Shown here piece by piece: positions 7,230 through 14,122 of a stretch of 64,000 nucleotides of DNA. Each line of letters starts with the position of its first letter. The stretch's first letter is position 1. This stretch comes from Bacillota bacterium. GTDB lineage: Bacteria > Bacillota > Clostridia > Ch29. The notes beneath the pieces were generated by a model, which saw nothing but the letters and a program-made list of their open reading frames with translations, ran no database searches and was not told where the DNA came from. The stretch covers positions 186,001-250,000 of the forward strand of contig JABVCK010000004.1 of the NCBI GenBank assembly GCA_013540605.1. Reading direction: 5' to 3'. Position numbers and translations under genes: made by a program.

Positions 7230-8303
7230 ATGGACAATAAAAGGCACATAAAAAAAGGAAAGGAACTGAGCTTTTTTGAAAGATACCTGAGCGTCTGGGT
7301 TGCGCTTTGCATCGTTGCCGGTGTTGCCGTCGGCCAGCTGTTCCCATCATTTCCGCAAACCCTAAGCAGGTTTAAATATGCACAGGTGTCCATCCCCGTG
7401 GCAATATTGATCTGGTTGATGATCTATCCCATGATGGTGCAGATCGATTTCTCCAGCATAGTGAATGCTACAAAGAATCCCAAAGGCTTGGTTGTTACCT
7501 GCGTAACCAACTGGTTGATCAAACCCTTCACTATGTATTTAATAGCATACCTGTTTCTCAAAGTCATATTCAGGGCGTTGATCCCTGCAAGCCTGTCTAC
7601 CGAGTACCTTGCAGGGGCAGTTCTGTTGGGAGCGGCTCCGTGTACGGCAATGGTATTTGTATGGAGTTACCTTACAAAGGGTGACGCCGGCTATACCCTT
7701 GTCCAGGTTGCGGTGAACGACTTGATCCTTGTTGTTGCGTTCGCTCCTATCGTGATGTTTCTCCTTGGAGTAAGCAACATACAGGTTCCCTACGATACTG
7801 TAATCCTATCGGTAATACTGTTTGTTGTAATACCCCTTACTGCGGGTTTCATATCCAGGAACTATATACTGAGAGTAAAAGGCGCCGAATGGTTCGAAAA
7901 CGTATTTCTTAGAAAGCTTGGCAACACGACTATTGTGGGATTGCTTCTTACTTTAATTATAATATTTTCGTTCCAGGGAGACGTTATACTAAAAAATCCC
8001 ATTCATATCGGGCTTATAGCCGTACCCTTAACAATACAGACCTTCTTAATATTCATTATTGCTTACCTCTGGGCAAAGGCGTGGAAGCTTAAACACTCGG
8101 TTGCCGCACCGGCCGCGCTCATTGGGGCAAGCAACTTTTTTGAGCTGGCGGTAGCCGTTGCAATTTCGCTGTTCGGCCTCGAGTCCGGTGCCGCTCTGGC
8201 AACCGTGGTCGGCGTATTGGTGGAAGTTCCCGTAATGCTTGGCCTTGTCCGGATAGCAAACCGGACTACCCACTGGTTTCCTGCCGGAACCAACAATAAT
8301 TGA
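7230..8303 (+). CDS. acr3: ACR3-family arsenite efflux transporter
   Basis: A 357-residue, ten-helix arsenite/H+ antiporter of the bile/arsenite/riboflavin transporter superfamily. The diagnostic ACR3 segment GAAPCTAMVFVWSYLTKGD (about residue 132) contains the essential cysteine; FFELAVAVAISLFG (about residue 300) is the second conserved half. GGAGGGG precedes the ATG. Co-transcribed with arsR, it expels As(III), and possibly Sb(III), from the cytoplasm. No arsenate reductase gene is adjacent, which fits an anaerobe facing mostly arsenite. Confidence 0.95.
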   Translation: MDNKRHIKKGKELSFFERYLSVWVALCIVAGVAVGQLFPSFPQTLSRFKYAQVSIPVAILIWLMIYPMMVQIDFSSIVNATKNPKGLVVTCVTNWLIKPFTMYLIAYLFLKVIFRALIPASLSTEYLAGAVLLGAAPCTAMVFVWSYLTKGDAGYTLVQVAVNDLILVVAFAPIVMFLLGVSNIQVPYDTVILSVILFVVIPLTAGFISRNYILRVKGAEWFENVFLRKLGNTTIVGLLLTLIIIFSFQGDVILKNPIHIGLIAVPLTIQTFLIFIIAYLWAKAWKLKHSVAAPAALIGASNFFELAVAVAISLFGLESGAALATVVGVLVEVPVMLGLVRIANRTTHWFPAGTNNN

Positions 8304-8305
8304 TC

Positions 8306-8356
8306 GGGGACATTCCTTAGCCATAAAGGAATACCCAAAATAAAGGTGTGTCCCCA
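8306..8356. repeat. GGGGACA...TGTCCCC palindromic element
   Basis: GGGGACA opens and TGTCCCC closes the element; inside lies a second hairpin, ATTCCTT...AAGGAAT. Directly after it comes CATACCTTAAAGGAGG, the ribosome-binding site of the phosphoesterase. The same element with the same ribosome-binding extension precedes fluC at 17006. Confidence 0.75.
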
Positions 8357-8378
8357 TACCTTAAAGGAGGAAGTTCTG

Positions 8379-9089
8379 ATGAAAATCGCATTCATCGCGG
8401 ATATTCACGCAAACATCCATGCTCTTTCGGAGGTTCTGCGGGATATTGATGATAAGAATATTGAACACGTCTACTGTCTGGGTGACCTGGTAGGATATAT
8501 GCCCTTTCCCAACGAAGTTATTGAATTGATTAAAAGCAGAAATATCCGGACTGTGCGCGGTAATTACGATGAAAGCGTGGGCGAAGACCTTCTGGTTTGC
8601 GGGTGTGACTATAAGACGCCCAGGGACATGGAATTAGCTTCCCGGTCGCTTCTTTGGACACAGGAAAACACCTCGGCTCAGAACAAGGAATACCTCAGAA
8701 GCTTACCGGAATCTATTGAATTGAACATCGGGGGCAGACGTGTGCTGCTGGTCCATGGAAGCCCGAGAAAGAATAACGAATACCTTTACGAGGATTCCCA
8801 GGAACTGAAGGAAGTTGCGGCAGACTGCAGTTTCGACGTTCTGGTATGCGGGCATACCCATCTGCCCTACTACAAGGTTCTAAACGGTAAACACATAATA
8901 AACGCAGGGAGCGCCGGAAAGCCAAAGCACATGAGCCCGGACGCCACTTACGTGGTGGCGGAAATATCGAATACCGCTGTGAGAGTGGAAATAGTTGAGA
9001 TTCCGTACGACTTCGAAAGGGCTGCAAAGGCCATAGAGGATAGTGCTCTCCCGGACGAATTTGCAGCTCTTGTGCGCAGGGGTAGTTAA
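8379..9089 (+). CDS. Metallophosphoesterase (YfcE/MJ0936-like)
   Basis: A 236-residue calcineurin-fold phosphoesterase. The metal-binding motifs appear in order: DIHANIHAL, GDLVGYMPFPNEV, GNYDESVG, LLVHGSP and CGHTHLPYY, ending with INAGSAGKPKH. ATG 8379 (MKIAFIADIH) follows AAAGGAGGA; the longer in-frame start at 8346 only translates the upstream repeat. The family hydrolyses phosphodiesters with two divalent metals; the physiological substrate is not evident. It follows acr3 but lies beyond a repeat element, so co-transcription is uncertain. Confidence 0.85.
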   Translation: MKIAFIADIHANIHALSEVLRDIDDKNIEHVYCLGDLVGYMPFPNEVIELIKSRNIRTVRGNYDESVGEDLLVCGCDYKTPRDMELASRSLLWTQENTSAQNKEYLRSLPESIELNIGGRRVLLVHGSPRKNNEYLYEDSQELKEVAADCSFDVLVCGHTHLPYYKVLNGKHIINAGSAGKPKHMSPDATYVVAEISNTAVRVEIVEIPYDFERAAKAIEDSALPDEFAALVRRGS

Positions 9090-9130
9090 TAGTTGGTAGT
9101 TCGTAGTTGGTAGTTCGTAGCAACTGACTA
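9089..9130. repeat. TAGTTGG/TAGTTCG heptamer repeat
   Basis: About five heptamer units of TAGTTGG/TAGTTCG type immediately after the phosphoesterase stop, then GCAACTGACTACTGG. It belongs to the dispersed heptamer family. Confidence 0.75.
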
Positions 9131-9149
9131 CTGGAAAGGGGGGTAGAGG

Positions 9150-9437
9150 ATGATAAGAGAGGCAAGGCTTTCGTCCCGATGGCTTGAGGAATTCATCATA
9201 GGCAAGGGTGGAACAATGACAATCAAAATGGATTTTATTATAAAAGGGTGATGAAGCGTATTTGAAGGCCCGTCGGGTTCGATGGGGAGACCGGAAGATA
9301 CTACCGGCTTCAAACAGTTTACTGCCGGGAGTATCCAAATTTATGTTCAAGACAAAGTTCTGGATCTGTTCCTTGAGAATAATAGAATTACGTTTTACCT
9401 TGATGAATACGGGAGATATGAACTGGAACTGCATTGA
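9150..9437 (+). CDS. Small selenoprotein with tandem selenocysteines (CC/Se motif family)
   Basis: ATG 9150 follows AAAGGGGGG by six bases. The frame reads MIREARLSSRWLEEFIIGKG and onward, reaches TGA TGA at 9249-9254, then continues in frame for 41 more nonoverlapping codons of convincing protein (FKQFTAGSIQIYVQDKVLDL, then ITFYLDEYGRYELELH) to a TGA at 9435-9437. Treating both internal TGAs as selenocysteine gives 95 residues. The layout, a KGG...TI strand, adjacent Cys/Sec, a M/GxP-D loop, then a C-terminal IxVY and ITFxLD block, matches what I recall as the CC/Se motif (seleno)protein family. A hairpin suited to a bacterial SECIS lies at 9262-9282. The selenium locus at 1-3580 fits. Function unknown, probably redox. 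Standard gene callers would miss or split it. Confidence 0.8.
9262..9282 (+). promoter_or_regulatory. Candidate SECIS hairpin of the selenoprotein
   Basis: TTGAA pairs with TTCGA (one G-U pair), CCC pairs with GGG, with a GG bulge and a GTC apical loop. The stem begins seven bases after the second TGA, within the usual window for a bacterial SECIS read by SelB. Folding was done by eye. Confidence 0.45.
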
Positions 9438-9448
9438 AAAGTATATCT

Positions 9449-9498
9449 ATGCCGCAGAGGTATCCTTAAGCCTTCGTTCAGGATATTTACTGCGGCAT
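9449..9498 (+). terminator. Stem-loop after the selenoprotein gene
   Basis: ATGCCGCAG pairs with CTGCGGCAT across a 32-nt loop that contains further pairing (GGTATCC...GGATAT). The T-rich TTATATTCATCTTC follows. It is probably a terminator, though the U-tract is weak. Confidence 0.5.
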
Positions 9499-9546
9499 TT
9501 ATATTCATCTTCACAGTCAGGGCATATCCATGTTTCAGGATAAGGC

Positions 9547-9575
9547 TTGACGGTATAATAGTTTTAATATAGAAT
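9547..9575 (+). promoter_or_regulatory. Promoter of the MATE exporter
   Basis: TTGACG, 17 nt, TAGAAT, about 65 nt upstream of the MATE start. Confidence 0.55.
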
Positions 9576-9640
9576 TATTTACCGAACTGAGCGATAGCTA
9601 AGACAATAATATCTTATGACAGAAACGAGGCGTTCTTACT

Positions 9641-11044
9641 ATGGAAGGCAAAAGAAGCGGTAAAGACCTGACCCAGGGAAGCATGATGCGCCATGTAATA
9701 AACTTTTCTCTCCCGATGTTGATCGGCAATCTGCTTCAGGCTCTGTACAACACGGTGGACAGTATATGGGTGGGCAATTTTCTTGGACCGGCTGCCCTGG
9801 GAGCTGTGTCGGTAAGCTTCCCGATTATATTCGTACTGCTGTCCATGATTATGGGAATAACAATGGCTACTACCATACTTGTAGCCCAATATATGGGATC
9901 AAGGCAGACGGATATGGTGAAAAAGACTATTAACAATACATTCCTGATACTATCTGTATCGGCAATTGCAGTGAGTATTCTGGGAATACTCTTTAACAGG
10001 AGCATACTGAGGCTTATCAACACACCCGAAGACATCCTGGTCATGGCTTCCAGCTACCTTAACCTGTTCCTCGCAGGGCTGATATTCATGTTTGGTTATA
10101 ACACAATAAGCGCAATTCTGAGAGGGCTGGGGGATTCTAAGACGCCGCTGTCTTTCCTGGCGATAGCAACAGTTATCAATATTATACTTGATCCCCTGTT
10201 TATACTGGGAGTAGGGCCCTTCCCCAGGCTGGAGATTGCCGGGGCGGCCCTGGCGACCACCATTGCCCAGGCAATATCCTTCATAATTTCAGTAATATAT
10301 CTAAACAGGAAGGGAGACCTTCTTACCTTTAACATTAGATATTTCAAATTTGACAGGGAACTCACCAAAAAAACGGTGAAAATCGGCGTCCCTGCCGGTA
10401 TCCAGATGTCGGTGGTTTCGGTGGGTATGCTCGTGGTGAGTGCAATAATCAACTCCTTTGGGACACAAACCGTTGCATCCTTTGGAATGGCATCCAGGCT
10501 GGACCAGTTTGCAATGCTTCCTTCCCAGTCCATATCAATGGCCACATCAGCCATTGCCGGTCAGAATATAGGTGCCGGCAAGGATGAAAATGTAAAACAA
10601 GCTGTCAGGTGGTCAACAATTTTTGCAGTAGGAATAGCTGCGGTCATTACCCTTGCAGCCCAGCTTGCTCCGAGGGCTCTCCTTGGCCTGTTCACCTCCG
10701 ATTCCGAGCTGCTGGCACTGGGTGAGCACAACCTCAGGATACTCAGCCTGGCGTATATACCTTCAGCCGTTATGTTTATAACCGTCGGTTTGCTCAGGGG
10801 TGCTGGGGACACCTTTCCTACCATGATATTCTCAATAACGTCCCTGTGGGTAATACGGGTCCCGCTGGCAAAACTCCTGTCGGGGTTCCCGAGTCTGGGT
10901 GCGGACGGTATCTGGATCGCTATTGTTACCAGTGCGGTAATAAGCATGTTGATGAGCCGCATTTACTATGCTACCGGTAAATGGAAGGAAAAGAACGTTA
11001 TCGGGCGCCCATCCGGCGACCAACATCTAGTGGTCAGTGACTAG
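9641..11044 (+). CDS. MATE-family multidrug/cation antiporter
   Basis: A 467-residue, twelve-helix MATE transporter. Characteristic segments are PMLIGNLLQALYNTVDSIWV (helix 1), GLGDSKTPL, GAALATTIAQ, and AGQNIGAGK in the second half. MATE proteins export cationic organic compounds using Na+ or H+ gradients. The last residues (GDQHLVVSD) come from the heptamer repeat CTAGTGGTCAGTGACTAGTG at the 3' end, so the original C-terminus has probably been replaced or extended by the repeat. The ribosome-binding site is weak. Substrate cannot be told from sequence. Confidence 0.9.
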   Translation: MEGKRSGKDLTQGSMMRHVINFSLPMLIGNLLQALYNTVDSIWVGNFLGPAALGAVSVSFPIIFVLLSMIMGITMATTILVAQYMGSRQTDMVKKTINNTFLILSVSAIAVSILGILFNRSILRLINTPEDILVMASSYLNLFLAGLIFMFGYNTISAILRGLGDSKTPLSFLAIATVINIILDPLFILGVGPFPRLEIAGAALATTIAQAISFIISVIYLNRKGDLLTFNIRYFKFDRELTKKTVKIGVPAGIQMSVVSVGMLVVSAIINSFGTQTVASFGMASRLDQFAMLPSQSISMATSAIAGQNIGAGKDENVKQAVRWSTIFAVGIAAVITLAAQLAPRALLGLFTSDSELLALGEHNLRILSLAYIPSAVMFITVGLLRGAGDTFPTMIFSITSLWVIRVPLAKLLSGFPSLGADGIWIAIVTSAVISMLMSRIYYATGKWKEKNVIGRPSGDQHLVVSD

Positions 11045-11179
11045 TGATCAGGTGAATGCCTGGAGGCTTTTTGGTCTAATAGCTTGCGCTGAATAATAGA
11101 ATTATTATGAAATCTGAATGATACAGGTTTGTGATTATTCCGCACTTAAAAATGCGAGTATACTTCTGGAGGGACACAT

Positions 11180-12145
11180 ATGTATCATACGCTTTTTATT
11201 ATCATAATGTTTGCTATCGGGCTGTTTCTTGTTGCGAAGGGCGGAGACTGGTTTGTGGAAGCTTCGGTTTGGATTGCACGGGTAACCGGTATACCCGAAT
11301 TAATAATAGGCGCAACCATTGTAAGCCTTGCAACAACCTTACCCGAGCTCTTCGTATCCACCATAGCATCCATCGAAGGCCACCCGGAGATGGCTTTGGG
11401 AAACGCAGTGGGTTCCACCATATGTAATATAGGGCTTGTTCTGGGAATAACAACTTTTCTTTCTCCCAGCAAGATAACAAACCCGAGAGTGTTTGTCGTC
11501 AAAGGCATCATAATGATATCAGGACTACTGATGTTATATGTATTAGCCTATGACGGGACGATAGGCAAACCGGATTCATTTATGCTTCTGCTGCTCTTAG
11601 TTGTTTTTATGGCATTTAATATTTCAGCTGCGTACTATAAAAAATCCAAAACCAGAAACCGCTCAGAGGGGTATAAAAAACCTGCATTGAACGAAGTCCT
11701 CGTGAACCTTCTGCAATTCGGTGTCGGGATAGGAAGCATTATAATAGGAGCGGACCTGCTGGTTGGATACGGGGCAAGCTTAGCAGCCCTTTTGGGTATC
11801 CCCAAGTCAATAATCAGCTTAACCCTTATCGCCCTCGGGACTTCACTTCCCGAGCTCATCACCTCGGTCTCAGCACTAATAAAGGGACATAAACTCATGG
11901 CAATAGGAAACGTAATAGGTGCAAATATATTAAATATCAGCATGGTTTTAGGTATATCAGCCCAAATTGCTGATATACCTATAGAATTGCGCACAAAGAT
12001 TATCGACCTCCCAACATCACTTCTTATGATGCTTCTTTTAGTGCTTCCGTCTATGAAGAGAAACCGGACCACCAAGGTTCAGTCGGCCGAAATGCTGTTT
12101 CTTTATATAGTCTATCTGGTAGTATTGGCTTTAGTATATATTTAG
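11180..12145 (+). CDS. Calcium/sodium antiporter (YrbG-like CaCA family)
   Basis: A 321-residue, ten-helix exchanger. Both inverted alpha repeats are present: residues about 36-82 contain ATIVSLATTLPELFVS and GNAVGSTICNIGL; residues about 210-255 contain LIALGTSLPELITS and GNVIGANILNISMVLG. The acidic residues that bind Ca2+ are intact in both. GGAGGG precedes the ATG. The family exports Ca2+ in exchange for Na+ or K+. It converges on ytaF with an 11-bp gap. Confidence 0.92.
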   Translation: MYHTLFIIIMFAIGLFLVAKGGDWFVEASVWIARVTGIPELIIGATIVSLATTLPELFVSTIASIEGHPEMALGNAVGSTICNIGLVLGITTFLSPSKITNPRVFVVKGIIMISGLLMLYVLAYDGTIGKPDSFMLLLLLVVFMAFNISAAYYKKSKTRNRSEGYKKPALNEVLVNLLQFGVGIGSIIIGADLLVGYGASLAALLGIPKSIISLTLIALGTSLPELITSVSALIKGHKLMAIGNVIGANILNISMVLGISAQIADIPIELRTKIIDLPTSLLMMLLLVLPSMKRNRTTKVQSAEMLFLYIVYLVVLALVYI

Positions 12146-12156
12146 CAAAAACCCAG

Positions 12157-12786
12157 CTAAACAAGTTTTAGTATCCCGAGGATTATAAGCAGCATACCGG
12201 GTAGAAATTTCACTTTTTCTTGTGCCGTGTACTCTGTATAAACGTTACCCAGGTTCAACCCGAAAACGGTGAATAAAAAGCTGAACAACAAGCACATTAT
12301 AGGCGTCAACAGGATGTTGATACCTGTAATGGATGAGGCAAAACCCACAGCAATGCCATCCAGGGAAACCGCCGTCCCAAGGACCAGGGCTTCCTTTGCA
12401 TCGATTGTACCGGAATGGTTTAAATCGGCCTTTTCAGGCTGCCTGAGTATCTGAATGATGATTCCAAATACCCTTATCCTGAAACTCCCGATAAACCTTT
12501 CTGAATTGGCATCTGCCGGGTATTTGAATTCGATGAATGCCTGAGTGAGGAATATTAAGCCAAGTAAAAGCAGTATAGATGAGCCCACCAGTTTTCCCCA
12601 GAACACAGGAAGCATCAAAAATATTTTCCTTCCGGCGAACATTGAAATTCCAAGGATAGCAGCCGATACGGTATTCATCAGCACCACGAGAGGGATTTTC
12701 ATCTTTATGCCTTTTATCCCGTAGCTCAGGCCAACAATAAAGCTGTCTATACCCGTCGCTATCGCTATAATCATCGAACTGATCAT
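12157..12786 (-). CDS. ytaF: YtaF-type sporulation membrane protein
   Basis: A membrane protein of about 209 residues with six predicted helices, in the MntP/LysE-like fold used by YtaF. A cytoplasmic loop carries an EF-hand-like segment, KADLNHSGTIDAKEALVLG, followed by VSLDGIAVGFASS, the usual YtaF arrangement. ATG 12786 (MISSMIIAIATGIDSF) has GGAG nine bases upstream; in-frame starts at 12801 and 12864 are less likely. YtaF genes are expressed in sporulation in Bacillus; the transported ion is uncertain (Mn2+-exporter-like fold). Confidence 0.85.
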   Translation of the reverse strand: MISSMIIAIATGIDSFIVGLSYGIKGIKMKIPLVVLMNTVSAAILGISMFAGRKIFLMLPVFWGKLVGSSILLLLGLIFLTQAFIEFKYPADANSERFIGSFRIRVFGIIIQILRQPEKADLNHSGTIDAKEALVLGTAVSLDGIAVGFASSITGINILLTPIMCLLFSFLFTVFGLNLGNVYTEYTAQEKVKFLPGMLLIILGILKLV

Positions 12787-12866
12787 TGTATCACACTCCA
12801 TATGGATTACTCTACATACCCATACTATGAAGTGTGCAATCCAATGTTGATACCCCCATCGCAAGA

Positions 12867-13200
12867 TTAACGGCGTCTTAAGTATCTGACATCCCCGATG
12901 ACCTTAGCAATGCCATAGAATACAACCATAAACTCCAGTCTGCCCAGGGCCATACCTATTGTCTGCGCCCATAATACAACCGGAGGCGCGTCGGGCGAAG
13001 TAACCCCAACAGATAAACCTACGGTGCCTATGCTTGACGCATATTCAAATACCGAGCTTCTCAGGTCATACCCGTTAAGCAGCATTATAAGGACCCCGAT
13101 AACAAAAACTATAACATATAATTTTGAGTATCCTGTTGGACATTCTCAGGGCAAAAATCAGTCCCGCCAGGCCGATAGTTATTGAGATTACTGTATATCT
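12867..13200 (-). pseudogene. Decayed TrkH/KtrB potassium transporter, C-terminal remnant
   Basis: The last 72 codons (MLLNGYDLRSSVFEYASSIG, then TVGLSVGVTSP and the closing FYGIAKVIGDVRYLRRR) are the C-terminal helix pair and selectivity segment of a TrkH/KtrB K+ transporter. Upstream the frame continues as LYVIVFVIGVLI, then breaks: a shift at the run of A residues near 13124 moves the preceding SNRILK into another frame. The first ~380 residues expected are absent. The remnant lies directly behind a c-di-AMP riboswitch, a normal control element for K+ uptake genes, so an internal deletion has joined the leader to the gene's 3' end. Confidence 0.75.
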
Positions 13201-13206
13201 TCTTCT

Positions 13207-13238
13207 AAAAAACAAAAACCGCAGAGATAACCCTGCAG
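13207..13238 (-). terminator. Terminator of the c-di-AMP riboswitch
   Basis: On the minus strand CTGCAG pairs with CTGCGG (one G-T) around an eight-base loop and is followed by TTTTTGTTTTTT. Confidence 0.75.
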
Positions 13239-13286
13239 CTACGAACAAAACAAACCATGGAGATAACCATGGCCGCAAGTATCTCC

Positions 13287-13412
13287 CCTTTCAACGCTTA
13301 CGAGGTTAGCTGACGGGCTCGGACTGAAAGAGTTATCCTATCCACCGTGACGGTGGAATTCGCCCCACGAATTGGGTCCCCCGATCTCTGTACAGAGACT
13401 CAGCGATTGCAT
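13287..13412 (-). ncRNA. ydaO/yuaA cyclic di-AMP riboswitch
   Basis: The minus strand contains the conserved elements in order: AATCGCTGAG, GATCGGGGGACCCAATT, GTGGGGCGAATT, a variable hairpin CCACCGTCACGGTGG, then AGCCCGTCAGCTAACCTCGT ending in AAGCGTTG. This is the ydaO-yuaA consensus. Binding of c-di-AMP normally switches off K+ import genes. Here the downstream gene is only a remnant. Confidence 0.95.
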
Positions 13413-13503
13413 ATTCACTTCGAACAAATTGTATCCCAAATGATCGGGACCTGTCAAGCAATGATTATCCCGCAATTTTGGCAAAATAATTGAAATTCTA
13501 TTA

Positions 13504-13968
13504 TTAGCTCAACTCCTGTTCCTGGAACCTGTCGGTTATTCTTTCAAGGTGTTTTTCTGCTGCTCTGACATCTTCATGAGATAGATTGGCATTGGAATAC
13601 CGCGCAAGCAGATATGATTCGGTAAGCCCTATTGCATCCGTATCCTCCATAGCCGTTCTGCTCAAGTATTTGCAGGGTGTCTCTCCCTTTTCCAGTTCAA
13701 GCCCTCTATGTCCCATGAGGGTCAGAAATCTGAGACAGCACCGCCTTATCCTCAGCCCCGGAGTATCGCCGGCCAATTGCTCAAACCCGCCCCTTGTATG
13801 GAAGATACTATTGCCCAGTTTTATAAGACCGGACACTGCCCTTCTCATTACCCCGGAATATGTAAAGATGCGTTCCCGGATCTCCTCCACATCATCCTTT
13901 GCTTCGCCATGCCTCCTTGATAGATTAAGATAAACGGCAATTGAATCGACGACTTTTCCTGCGCTCAC
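13504..13968 (-). CDS. DUF4129-like C-terminal domain, stand-alone fragment
   Basis: A soluble protein of about 154 residues from GTG 13968 (VSAGKVVDSIAVYLNLSRRH), with GGGGGG six bases upstream. The pattern of a basic start, a central leucine-rich helix, then ELEKGETPCKYLSRT and LTESYLLARYS, resembles the C-terminal DUF4129 tail of TgpA-like transglutaminases. No transglutaminase domain or membrane segments are present, so it is either a truncated gene or an independent version. A longer in-frame start at 14064 only translates heptamer repeats (the NYELRTTNYEL stretch). It follows the dynamin-like gene on the same strand but is separated from it by the repeat block. Confidence 0.55.
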   Translation of the reverse strand: MSAGKVVDSIAVYLNLSRRHGEAKDDVEEIRERIFTYSGVMRRAVSGLIKLGNSIFHTRGGFEQLAGDTPGLRIRRCCLRFLTLMGHRGLELEKGETPCKYLSRTAMEDTDAIGLTESYLLARYSNANLSHEDVRAAEKHLERITDRFQEQELS

Positions 13969-13986
13969 TAAAATCCCCCCTGATAT

Positions 13987-14122
13987 TAGTTCATAGTTGG
14001 TAGTTCGTAGTTCGTAGTTGACCACTGCCGACTGATAATTGGCAACTTGACTTTTGACCTTCAACTTTTGACCTTACTGTTATCTGTCACCTGGTAACTG
14101 GTAACTATACTCTGGTCACAGA
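13987..14122. repeat. Heptamer tandem-repeat cluster
   Basis: TAGTTGG/TAGTTCG units (13987-14020), then TGACTTTTGACCT-type repeats, CTGGTAACTGGTAAC and TATACTCTGGTCACAG. The phrase AACTATACTCTGGTCAC also occurs in the cluster at 31203-31500. Confidence 0.7.

Noticed and set aside
8346-8378. N-terminal extension MCPHTLKEEVL of the phosphoesterase (and the similar one on fluC at 17036)
   Set aside because: The extension is translated from the GGGGACA repeat; the same peptide appears before two unrelated genes. Strong ribosome-binding sites support the shorter starts.
9262-9543. Plus-strand open frame within and beyond the selenoprotein
   Set aside because: It is in another frame than the selenoprotein, lacks a ribosome-binding site and looks random.
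13987-14122. CRISPR array
   Set aside because: The repeats are 7-mers in direct tandem without unique spacers, and no cas genes are present.
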